A DNA stretch of 64,000 bases from Larix kaempferi (lineage: Eukaryota > Streptophyta > Pinopsida > Pinales > Pinaceae), in contig BSBM01000151.1 of NCBI GenBank assembly GCA_027924585.1, positions 12,422,001-12,486,000 of the forward strand. Direction: 5' to 3'. The notes under the pieces are model-generated. The model ran no database searches. It worked only from the letters and a program-made list of their open reading frames with translations, and was not told the origin of the DNA. How positions within the stretch are numbered: position 1 is the first letter of the stretch; each line of letters starts with the position of its first letter. A program made the position numbers and the translations under genes. Below are positions 1 through 9,157 of this stretch, one piece after another.

Positions 1-1510
1 TGAATTGATTTGTGGCTTCTCAAACAAATAATTGAGATATTATTGAGTGCACTTCTGCTTGTGGATCATTGGCCTCATCTCGAGCGTGGCCTATCCAAGA
101 GGATTTGGCTTGGCAGTGCCTAAGGGTGGGTGGAAAGTGGCACATTATTAAGATAAGTGGTTTAATTTATGTAAATTACTATGTTTATATGATGTTTCCA
201 TTATTTACATAGATGAACTATTTACTTTTGATGAGCGTGGTAGTTGTATCAATGGTTGGATGTAGATTTGATGGTTTAAATGTTTGGAAATTGGTGTTTT
301 CCCCTTCTATTTGAGATATGATATTGATGGAAGATTAGAATATATTTATTCATGTGTTTATTTGTGTAGCGTACTCTGTAAATACGCCCTCCATGACTGA
401 TCAGATCTGTAGATGAAGCCATAGTTGAAATTGCTTGGTTTTGGAACTCTAGTTGAGGAATCTTACTTGGAAGTTAGTGTTTTTCTCTTCTTTTGAGATT
501 TGATCTTGATGGAAGCTTGAAATGTGTGATTTATATGATTATTTTATACATGTTACTCAAAAAATGTGCCCTCTATGGCTGATCAAACTTGTAGATGAAT
601 TCACAGTTGGAATGGCTTGGTTTTTGGATATGATATTAATGGAGATATCATATCTCCTTGTTTTGAGATATGATATTAATGGAAACTTGAAATATGTTTG
701 TACATGTATTCTTTTTTGTAGAATACTCTGCAAGTGCACCCTCCGTGGCTGATCATATCTGTTCTATGATTCTAAAGTTGAAATTATTGAGTTTTGATCA
801 CTAGTTGATGGGTTTTCTGCTTGGAAAACTAGATTGAATTGATAATTTCTTTGTAGTTTGATTATATGATGTTGTATGGATTTAATTGATCATCAAAGTG
901 CACCCTTTGTGGCTATAAAGAGCCTCTATAAGATGACATGATTTTTATTTAAAGTTTACAGTTGGTTTTATAGGGATTTGGATGCTTACCGGATGATCCG
1001 GTAGTGATTTTGATAACAATAGCAGATATAATATTTATACGAATTAATGGTTGTATATGGTAGCCCTATATTTAAAATTTTACATTATTTAATGGATTTA
1101 GGTGCTAGATTCAGATCTGATCTGATAAGTAATGCAAAACTATTAAAGAAGCACCATAGATTGAATTCACAGAAGTGTCGTAAATTGCATAGTTTTATGG
1201 CAGAAAGTTGTAGTTTGTATTTGTTTGCAAAGAATTTTGTAAATATGATTAGTTAACATTATTGGGTTTATTATGATCACATTTAATGTTTTAATAATGC
1301 TACAGTCCAAGTTTATTAAAGTTGTTAAATCTGGTTGCATTTTCATGCTTGCATGGTGTTACATCTACATGAGCTCTTGGAGAGTTTTATAATTGTTTTT
1401 AAAGTATCACAATTATTTTAAAGGTTGTATGTTTTATTTAATTGGCTTGATGGTATGTCATCATAGCATTTGGTTAACCTTAATCCACTATGCTATACCT
1501 TTTTTTTTAT
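1..1510. other. AT-rich non-coding flank, no gene recognised
   Basis: Only short open frames (at most 76 codons) occur on either strand and none resembles a known family. The recognisable structure is a diverged tandem array between about 315 and 915, listed separately. From 921 to 1510 I see nothing beyond AT-rich sequence with homopolymer T near 1500. Confidence 0.6.
315..915. repeat. Diverged tandem repeat, about 170-182 bp unit
   Basis: A block starting with gatatgatattgatggaa-like sequence recurs at 315, 497 and 667. A second anchor (ccctcc-atggctgatca-like) recurs near 388, 569 and 740, with a fourth partial match near 899. Spacing between anchors is 182 and 170 bp. The third unit holds an extra internal duplication of the gatatgatattaatgg motif (about 627 and 667). 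The period is in the range of plant satellites, but with only three to four diverged copies it could equally be a local duplication inside an old transposon. Confidence 0.7.
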
Positions 1511-1768
1511 AATCTAGATGCAGATCCTTATATTGCCTTAATCAAAAGAACCAAAATATATAGTGATAGCAAAGTAACGAGCCCTCTATTAAACGAGAAA
1601 ACAGACCCCCGAGGCCCTCTCATAGATTGAGAAAACAAACCTCCAAAACGAGTAGAAGACTGAGTTTTAAAAAGATAGTGCATACAAGTATTAAACATAC
1701 AAACATAGGAGGTCGCAGACCTCTGAAACAAATAAGTAAACATCCTAGCAAAAGAGAGACAGATTGAA
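1511..1768. other. Non-coding stretch left of the minus-strand frame
   Basis: Downstream of the minus-strand frame. Overlapping open frames here look like shadows; no promoter, repeat or RNA gene is evident. Confidence 0.4.
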
Positions 1769-2461
1769 TTAACCCCTGGAATGACTCGTTTCCCCAACCT
1801 GAATTGGTTGAGTGGTTGGATCCTTGGAAAGAGTGATCCCAAAGTGGCGAGCGAGCTGCTTCTGGTTGTAGAGGATCTGCTTAAGGAGGTCCACCATCTC
1901 GTCCTGTTGCATAAGAATATCTGCTTTGGCTTCATCCCTATCAGCAAGAGCAGTACCAAGCACAAGTTTTTGGGACCAATGATAATCTAAGGTCTTTTGG
2001 TAAAGTGTAACCCTGCCCCTAGTGTTTCTTGGGTCAGGAACCAGGGTCTCGAATTCCCTATGAATTTCCACATCCGCGAGGCAGCCACGAGAAACATCAG
2101 CATCATGTTCGTCTTCATGAATCTCATCCTGAACATGCTGGGGAATTTCACTCTTGAATCTACGGGCCTTATCCACCACCTCGCGCATGAGGCGCATGGG
2201 TGGACTGGTAGAGGAGTTGGCGAGATGAGTGGAGCTGCGAGTGTTAATATTCCTAACCGGCGGCATTCTTGCTTTCCTGGAAAACCGAGGAGAGAGTCGA
2301 GGGAGAAGAGTGCAGGAGAAGGTGGAATTGCAGGAAAGCGGAGCGGGCTGGGAGAGTCGGGAGGGCCGAGAGCACTTGAAAGGCTGGGGGAGCCGAGAGT
2401 GTCGGGAGATGAGCGAGCTTAAGATGACAGAGAGCCTGGAGGGTGTGGCAATAGACCACAA
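1769..2461 (-). CDS. Unassigned open frame, possible old retroelement ORF
   Basis: A 230-codon frame on the minus strand with no internal stop. The first 66 residues are a low-complexity Ser/Pro/Arg stretch and probably not coding; a more credible start is the Met at about 2263 (MPPVRNINTRSS). The remaining part is charged and predicted mostly helical, with an acidic stretch (EIHEDEHDADV) and a later Asp/Glu/Gln-rich helix (DEAKADILMQQDEMVDLLKQ). No catalytic motif, zinc knuckle, signal peptide or membrane segment is visible. The DNA at 2200-2430 is clearly more GC-rich than its surroundings. It lies just left of the Ty3-1 insertion and may be a fragment of an older element. I do not recognise the family. 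Confidence 0.35.
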   Translation of the reverse strand: MWSIATPSRLSVILSSLISRHSRLPQPFKCSRPSRLSQPAPLSCNSTFSCTLLPRLSPRFSRKARMPPVRNINTRSSTHLANSSTSPPMRLMREVVDKARRFKSEIPQHVQDEIHEDEHDADVSRGCLADVEIHREFETLVPDPRNTRGRVTLYQKTLDYHWSQKLVLGTALADRDEAKADILMQQDEMVDLLKQILYNQKQLARHFGITLSKDPTTQPIQVGETSHSRG

Positions 2462-2561
2462 GGGACTAGATCAAAGGAGGGGCTGCGAACCAGAGCCATG
2501 GGGAAAAATGCTTGTGGAACCTTTGCGCAACACAGCGAGCAGCCAACATTAGCTAAACGGT

Positions 2562-3419
2562 TGTTGGCAGGCGGTTTGGTAAGGTAACATCGCAGCATCG
2601 CCAATGCTGTGTCATGGCAGAAGATATCACGGAAGGCAGAAAGATGGGCGTAAAGAAGATTATTTTATGCATTTTTGGGTTAATTGTACTGCAACTTATG
2701 GGTTTTGGGTCATTTGGACCATATGTGATGTAATTTTGAGTCATTTGTACCACAGTATGCGGGTTTTTGGGTCATTGGACCGCATCAGTTAGACTTTGGG
2801 TCATTTTTCCAAGTGTCGGTTAGGAAGTGGACAAGCATTGTAAAGGCGAAATCCTATATATAGACATAAGTTGTAAGTGTTGAATCATCTTAGTACGGAT
2901 CCTTGGATGTTATTGTGTGCATCTTTGAGTCTGTATCTGAGATCAAGAGATATTGCTAGGATCTGATTTTGTGGAGATGTTGTATCAGGGTTTTGCTGAA
3001 GTAATATGGCATGACGAAACTATTTGGTGAAATTCCCTGTGTATGTTTTATGATAATGCATGTTGCGATTCATGAATGATGCTATGGTTTCTTGCTGCAG
3101 TTAATACTTTAAATGTTATAATTGTCGCGATGAATGTTTCTATTGAATGATGCTATGACTATGAATGATGTTAACTTTGAATGCATAGATCTATCTTGAA
3201 TGTTGCAATAAGTTCAGTAATCGGTGTTGCAACCATCCTCCTTCATTCGGCGGAAACATGGTTCCGTCCACTCTCCCTTGAATGCCTCGGGTGAGACCTC
3301 ATTTGCTCTGCAAGTGTTGCTGGATGGGGTAAAACCTGTCCGGGCCAGTGCTCAGGGAGATTGCAGTGGGTTGGTGTCGATAGCGATGGGAACCCCTATT
3401 GACAGGGTTTGAGTTAACA
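2562..3419 (+). repeat. 5' LTR of Ty3-1
   Basis: Starts TGTTGGCAGGCGG, ends GAGTTAACA, 858 bp. It matches 13822-14687 along its whole length, with small indels (for example near 2825, where the 3' LTR has extra bases). A TATA motif sits at about 2854-2862. Confidence 0.92.
2854..2862 (+). promoter_or_regulatory. TATA box in 5' LTR of Ty3-1
   Basis: The string ctatatatag lies about 290 bp into the LTR, the usual place for the U3 promoter, and is conserved in the 3' LTR (about 14121-14131). Confidence 0.6.
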
Positions 3420-3421
3420 AA

Positions 3422-3441
3422 TGGTTCTGTTGCTGGGATCG
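3422..3441 (+). other. Primer binding site of Ty3-1, Asp-tRNA-like
   Basis: TGGTTCTGTTGCTGGGATCG begins two bases after the LTR end. It resembles the site complementary to the 3' end of plant Asp tRNA (TGGCGCCGTTGCCGGGGA, recalled from plant Ty3 elements), differing mainly by C-to-T changes and a one-base deletion. Tat/Athila-type elements are known to use Asp tRNA. Confidence 0.6.
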
Positions 3442-3462
3442 TGTGCGAAGTGAAAGGAGGAT

Positions 3463-3861
3463 ATGTTGTGGCATCCGACGCAACCGGAAATACAGAGCTG
3501 GTTTGATAAGAAGTTGCAGGAGCTTGCCGAAGAAGAAATTCGAAACACTCGACTGATAGTAGATCAGTGGGTGGACATATATATTCACGAAGATCCACAT
3601 GAATGTTTTTTTTGTGAATTCTCGGTCCTGTTGTTCAAGTGGTTGGAAAAGTTGACATTTCAGAAGAGGAACCACCAAGGTGGTGAGCCGACGACCTGGA
3701 CCCTGGAGTTGATCTAAGAACTGTAGGAAGTCGACAATAAAGCATCGAGGGCTATCGAAGTGTGGCTTGATATCATCTTGGAAGGATATATCACTGAATT
3801 CGCGGTTGATACACAGAAGTCCTATAGTGAAGCTGAGATATATTTCTTCCACGAACCCTAG
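3463..3861 (+). pseudogene. Upstream ORF of Ty3-1, before gag
   Basis: A frame of about 133 codons beginning ATG at 3463 in a different phase from gag-pol. It opens MLWHPTQPEIQSWFDKKLQE and closes at a TAG at 3859-3861, interrupted by a TAA (3715-3717) and a TAG a few codons later. The sequence is charged and helical (LAEEEIRNTRLIVDQWVDIY) with no motif I recognise. Ogre-type plant elements are known to carry an extra ORF between the 5' LTR and gag, so position and size fit that idea, but I cannot assign a function. Confidence 0.5.
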
Positions 3862-4015
3862 GGAAGGTTTTTGTTGTCACTTCAACTATCCATTAAGATG
3901 CTTATTTGTGAGAAGGGTATATTGAAGATGCATCTAGATCAGTAAAAATCCTGGTGGGTAGAGGCCGTGGGTATCGGGACGGCTAGGGGGCGGTACATGG
4001 TCTGATAAGGGGTAG
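3862..4015 (+). other. Spacer between upstream ORF and gag of Ty3-1
   Basis: No motif seen. It may include the true gag start, since the first in-frame Met at 4016 follows an in-frame TAG. Confidence 0.4.
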
Positions 4016-4984
4016 ATGGTTGCAGGTCACAACGAGACTGTGAGTGAAGTCGAGGAAGAGAGTGGTCTTACAAGGGGAGGAGCGAGGTTTCGACAGGAAA
4101 AGAGGCATAGGGTAGGAGAAGGTCCTTCTGCGATCGAACCGCAAGTTTGCGAAGGAATACCACATGGGACGAAGCGACCTCACAGTCCGGACAAAGACAA
4201 CCAGGCTACACCCAAGATAGAGGTAGGACCAAACCCCGACAGCAACGTACCCACATCTCCGCTCACTATCTGTCAACTGGTAAGAAACACAACTTCGACC
4301 CCACCGGGTCAACAAAATTTGATTGCTAGTAGCTCAACAACTGCAGGAAGAAAGCCCAGGATGGTGGGAGAGGATGCTAAGTTGCCACTATTCCATGGAG
4401 ATGGAAAAGACAATCCTGAACAATATTGGTTCTTATGTGAGGAAGTATGGACCATAAAACAGATTACCAATGATAATGCTAAGAAAGGACAGTTAGCGAT
4501 AACTCTGTGAGGTCACGCATTAGATTGGTTTATGAAGTTTGTTCTAGTCCCTACAGGAGCTTTGGAGAAGACACTAGACGACATTAGGGATGGTTTGATT
4601 GTAGAATTCAGAAAACCCAAGTCTGAAGCACAATATATTACAGAATTGAAAGATATCAAGCAGTATCCCAATGAGACGGTGTGGGATTTTGATCAGCAGT
4701 TTAAGACACTGATGGAGAAGGTTAGTTTTGATATGAGCAATGTCCAACACAAAGAGTGGTTCATTGTGGCATTGCTACCGCACATTCGACTACCACTGAT
4801 GCAACAGAACATCTCGACTCCCAACGAAGCTTTGGAGATTGCGATGCAGTTGGAGGCATCGCCGATTGGGGAAAATGTAGCTGGGATGTCACAAATACAG
4901 ATGCAGATGGCTAACTTGACCATACAGCTGCAAGATCTGAAGAAGGGCAAGGAGCAACGTGAAGAAGTATGGTGTACGAGATGT
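4016..4984 (+). pseudogene. gag: Gag capsid region of Ty3-1
   Basis: Structural polyprotein, expected to form the cytoplasmic virus-like particle. After about 110 low-complexity residues comes the Retrotrans_gag-type fold: KLPLFHGDGKDNPEQYWF, then a segment with HALDWF, a conserved F(R)KP-helix, an ETVWDFDQQFKTLMEK helix and the AL.PHIRLPL turn. A Gln/Lys-rich helix leads into the zinc knuckles. One TGA (4508-4510) interrupts the capsid at a place where a CpG codon is likely to have decayed. The downstream phase is unchanged, so the frame continues through the knuckles into protease. Confidence 0.85.
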
Positions 4985-6001
4985 TGAGGGGAAGGACATA
5001 CTAAGGATAATTTCTGTGACTTCTGCAACTATTTGGTTTCGGGAGCACCCAACATGTTGAATGGTGGTGGCATGCCATGGTGTCGTGTTTGTCAGGTATT
5101 TGGACACCGCCATGAGGAATTCCCATAGATGCAGAAGATGGTCACCAAACCGATGAATCTATACTACACTTTTTGTAAATCTGTGGGACATGACGAGAAA
5201 GATTGTCGGGCATATGGGTTGCCTCATGAGAGAACGTACGATGCATTCTATGTAAAGGATGACCAACGTGCCGTACAACAACCACAACCGTAGCTGCAGG
5301 TATCCCAGTCGCTACCTCAACCGCAGGCATAGTTTATACCGCAACAACAACCACAACAGTTTATGCCGCAATATGCCCCGATGCAAATGGCTCCATAGCA
5401 GCCACAGTACGTTCAGCAAACGCACCATGCGCAATAAGGGAAGAAGATGCAACCAGCTCTAATGTAGCAACAGTACAATCAACAGCAGTACCAACAATAG
5501 GGTCGATTTCATGGAGGATTCCGGGGTGGACGCGATGGAGGATTTGGTCGCGGACCTGTGCAATGCTATCACTGTGCGGTATGGGGACACTATCAACATG
5601 ATTTCCCACTGTTGCAGAGGCAGTGTACATTTTTCTTTGTTACAGACCATACAGTAGAGAACTGCCCGCAGTTGATTGCGCGATGGCAGGCAGGGAATGT
5701 TCCACAGTTACAGAATCAGAACCAGGCATAGTAGCCAGTATAGAATCAGGTGCAGCAACCAGTGCAGAACCAGAACCAACGTCCAGTTCATAATGCTAAT
5801 CACAATGTGAACCAACAAGGGAATCTGGCACCAAATCAGAATCAGGGTGCGAAGGTTGCGATAATTTATGTGGAACCAAGACCACAAGATGCAGCTGTCG
5901 TAGTTATTACACGGGGAGGCACAGCAACAGGAGGGGACATTCGAAAGGCCAGACAGAAGAAGGTATCACTTGATGTTGAGTTTGAGCATGATACATTCTT
6001 T
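4970..6001 (+). pseudogene. Nucleocapsid of Ty3-1: five CCHC-like knuckles and Gln-rich linker
   Basis: Continuation of gag in the same frame. Five knuckle-like blocks follow each other: around 4973-5020 (Cys-TR-Cys, a TGA in the loop, His, then Cys after five residues); around 5081-5123 (CRVCQVFGH, final Cys replaced by Phe); around 5162-5207 (YTFCKSVGHDEKDC, first Cys replaced by Tyr); around 5558-5605 (CYHCAVWGH, final Cys replaced by Phe); and around 5624-5665 (CTFF..., second Cys replaced by Phe, then DHTVENC). Knuckles 3 and 4 are separated by a Gln/Pro-rich linker of about 110 codons containing most of the TAG stops. Knuckles bind nucleic acid. None of the five is intact: four lack a Cys and the first has a stop codon in its loop. 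Confidence 0.75.
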
Positions 6002-6799
6002 TAGGCACGTCATGCGTTGGACCAGGATCGTGGTAAATCCATCATCTGCGACATGCCCCCTGTTTTTTATGCAACTTTAGAGGCAGGACCATCAGCACAG
6101 TCAGGAACCTTGCAGAAGTTTCTTGAGAGCTGCTTATTGTTGGAAAGGGATCCTACTGCTCCAGCCACGATTGAAAAGTTGTTGCAGCGTCCAGCTAGGG
6201 GACGACAGGAGTCTGTGGTAAACTCCTTACAGCGGCGGAAGACAGGTAAGGAGATGAGAATGAATATCCAAATCGGAGATTATGACATTGATTCATTCAT
6301 TCTGGATCTTGGTTCGGATGTCAACATCTTGACCAAGCAGGCATGGAAGAAAATTGGGAGGCCCCCTTTGAGCTGGTCTCCTATACAACTCTGGTTAGCT
6401 AATCATGCTAAAGTGATGCTGATTGGGAGAGTCCCACGTTTGGCGGTGGACATTGAGGGCATGAAGACCTATGTTGACTTTGATGTCATCGAAGTGGTTG
6501 AAGGAGGAAGTTCATATCCCGTGTTATTGGGGATCGGATGGGCTAATGACAGTGGAGTGGTAATCAACTTCAAGCGGCGAATGATGACTTTTGAAAACCA
6601 CGATCTTAAAGTCATAGCCCCGTTGGATCTGGATGAAGGACGTATATACATTGAGCCAGTTAAGGACGAGGATCCCAGTGGATGGGACCATGCATTCAAC
6701 ATTTCTGAAGACTGTATTCATCCAACTGCCAACGGTGAGCTGGGATGGGGCAGTGACAACTCTGTGTCTTCTGAATCTGATGACGCGTTAGAACACTAG
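6002..6799 (+). pseudogene. Aspartic protease region of Ty3-1
   Basis: Matures the Gag-Pol polyprotein. The retropepsin-like core is IGDYDIDSFILDLGSDVNIL at about 6265-6330, where Asp-Leu-Gly occupies the usual Asp-Thr/Ser-Gly position, followed by TKQAWKKIGRPPL and the flap/second-half motif VLLGIGWANDSG near 6520-6550. Asp-Leu-Gly-Ser is common in this plant group as I recall it, so it need not be a defect. The frame is open from 6017 to the TAG at 6797-6799. The acidic tail (EDEDPSGWD..., SVSSESDDALEH) leads to the next domain. Confidence 0.8.
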
Positions 6800-6961
6800 A
6801 AAAACCGCTTGCATGAGGTGTTGTTCCGCAAGTGTGGGTTAATCACGCAGTCGCTGTGCCATGTTGTGACTGAAACGGTCACACTACCAGTATACGAAGG
6901 GCTACCTGACTTGTCTGACTTTCTTGAAAAGTTTGAGGAAAGAGTTTCAGAACCTCAGTGA

Positions 6962-7381
6962 TTGCTGGCATTGGACGAAGCAATGAAGGATGCTCCAGCA
7001 TTCCGGTGGGAAACACATGAGGAATCAATTGATGGATGGTTGAAATGTAGGTGGTTGATGACGGTTCATTTTGGCGATACCGAGTTCTACCACATAGGGA
7101 AGTATGATGGTCGAAATAACCCTGCAGGTCACTTGAAGGAGTGTCAGATATTATGGGCATTGGGACCACAGGATGAGTGGGTCCATGCCTTTATTCATAC
7201 TTTAGATGAGATGCCACGCTCATGGTATACTGCAGCTGAGTTGCGAGGGGAAATTACCACTTGGGTGGAACTGACGGTATGCTTTACTCATACGTTCATC
7301 TTTGCGGATGCCAACCTGGATATTAACAGCTCTTTGCAGCTCATCCGCGATGTGGTTCTGAAGGTTGTCCTAGTGAAATAG
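6962..7381 (+). pseudogene. Second gag-like domain between protease and RT of Ty3-1
   Basis: An open stretch of 139 codons in the gag-pol frame, opened by a TGA at 6959-6961 and closed by a TAG at 7379-7381. Residues 30-125 follow the Retrotrans_gag layout: a hydrophobic strand, GKYDGRNNPAGHLKECQILW, then WVHAFIHTLDEMPRSWY, then TWVELTVCFTHTFIF and a final helix LQLIRDVVL. This is a separate copy from the capsid at 4300-4900 and is not closely similar to it in sequence. A capsid-like module inside pol, between protease and RT, is unusual. It could have been captured from another element or may act as an extra assembly domain (inference). Confidence 0.65.
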
Positions 7382-7396
7382 TCCACAGATCCGCAT

Positions 7397-8581
7397 GTGC
7401 ATTTCCATATGAAATCCATGATGGAATGTTACAATATCACTGGCGGACCCGAAGACGGTGATGATCCGCGAAATATCAATATTCCAGAGTCTGAAGGAAG
7501 TCGTGATGTGGTACCGCCTGATGTGCCAAGTGATCCGTTCAGTCAGCCCTTGAAGCTTCGTAAGATCAATATTGGGACGGAGTCCACTCCCAAGTTCATG
7601 AATGTTGGATATTATTGGGATGATGAGATGATGGGAAAGGTCACTGATTTGCTACATGAGTTCCAAGACCTTTTCCCTACGAAGTTTTCTGAGATGAAAG
7701 GTATTTTGTGTGATTTAGGCGAGATGAAGATCCCCTTGAAACCAGATGCTAAATCGATCAGGCAGCGACCCTATCGGCTAAATCCGCGACATGAGGAGAA
7801 GGTCAAGGAAGAAATTGATCACATGTTGGATGCTGGCATCGTTGAACTGGTTGAAGAGTCGGAATGGATCAGTCCTATGGTGGTGCAGGATAAGAAGACT
7901 GGCAAAGTGTGCATTTGTGTCGATCTCAGGAAACTAAATGATGCATGTTTGCATGATCCATTCCCAACCCCCTTTACTGATGAAGTACTTGAAGGAGTAG
8001 GTGGTCAAGAGATGTATTCTTTCACGGATGGGTTCTTGGGTTATCATCAGATCCGCATTGCAAAGGAAGACCGCCACAAGACAACTTTTGTGACAGAATG
8101 GGGATGTTTCGAGTATAATGTGGTGCCATTTGGGTTGAAGAATGCACCTATGATATTTTCGCGGGTTGTCGTTGCTGCATTCAAGGATTTCATCCAGAAG
8201 TTCTTGCAGGTATACATGGATGACTAGACAGTCTATGGTTTGATCCGCGATCATCTGGCCAATCTACGATTGATGCTGGAGCATTGTCAACAGCACCAGA
8301 TATCATTGAATTTAAAGAAGTGCATTTTTTGCGCGCCATTTGGGATATTGCTGGGGCACATTGTGTGTAAAAAAGGGTTGTTAGTCGATCCAACAAAGAT
8401 TGTGCTCATTTTGAGCTTAAAACCATGGACTACTGTTAAGCAGTTGAGGGCGACTTTGGGGCATACTGGGTATTATCGCAAGATTATCAAGGGTTATGCA
8501 GCGATCATTGCCCCTATGGAGAAGTTATTAAAGAAAGATGTGGTATTTCAATGGAGCCCTGAATGTCAGGATAGTTTTGGG
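7397..8581 (+). pseudogene. pol: Reverse transcriptase of Ty3-1
   Basis: RNA-dependent DNA polymerase. Visible motifs in order: the pre-RT linker (LLHEFQDLFPTKFSEMKGI), GIVELVEESEWISPMVVQDK, motif A region CVDLRKLND and MYSFTDGFLGYHQIRIA, motif B VVPFGLKNAPMIFSRVV, and motif C YMDD at 8213-8224. A TAG directly follows the YMDD (8225-8227). After it the thumb/connection is present (LNLKKCIFCAPFGILLGHIV, LRATLGHTGYYRKII). Length and motif order match a full Ty3 RT. It ends at a TAG at 8582-8584. Confidence 0.92.
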
Positions 8582-9055
8582 TAGCTGAAGGCAAAAATGG
8601 CTTCGACACCGATATTAGTATTTCCAGACTGGAGTAAGGAATTCCATGTCCATGTTGATGCTTCATCGATTGCACTAGGTGTGTTGCTGGTGCATCCCGG
8701 AGAGGGGGATCTCGATCACCCTATTTCTTTCGCTAGTCGGAAGCTATCATCCATAGAAAGGAACTACACCACTACCGAGAGGGAAGGCTTGGCGATGGTT
8801 TATGCGCTGCAAAATATCTGACACTACTTATTGGGCGGACATTTTAAGATGTTCACTGATCACTCTGCATTGAAATACCTGGTCAATAAGCCTGTGTTGG
8901 GGGGGAAGATCTACCGATGGTTACTTCTTTTTCAGGAGTTTGATTTTGAAGTAATTGTGAAGCCAGGGCGGTTGAATGCGGGCCCTGATCATCTATCACG
9001 CATTGAAACAGGAGAAGAGCCAAATAACATTGAATACGGGTTGCCTGATGCGTAA
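8582..9055 (+). pseudogene. RNase H domain of Ty3-1
   Basis: Removes RNA from the RNA:DNA hybrid. The domain shows HVHVDASSIALGVLLVHPG (first catalytic Asp), ISFASRKLSSIERNYTTTER (catalytic Glu in the ERNY..TEREGLA helix), and MFTDHSALKYLV (third Asp) with the final RLNAGPDHLSR block. It is broken by a TGA (8819-8821, just before HYLLGG) and ends at a TAA (9053-9055). A degraded linker with two further TAGs leads to integrase. Confidence 0.9.
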
Positions 9056-9157
9056 CTGTTTAAAGTGGAAGTAGCTGATGTCTATTTTGAAGAAATCATT
9101 TAGTTTCTGGTGATAGGTACCGCACCAGAAGATTTCACCACTAGTCAGAAGAAGTAG

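Noticed and set aside
1997-2552. Plus-strand open frames of 141 and 107 codons opposite the minus-strand ORF
   Set aside because: They are the complement of a GC-rich Ser/Pro/Arg stretch and low in stop codons for composition reasons. No motif.
3299-3852. Minus-strand frames of 99 and 166 codons near the Ty3-1 5' LTR
   Set aside because: One crosses the LTR boundary and both are antisense to the upstream ORF, so they cannot be a single real gene.
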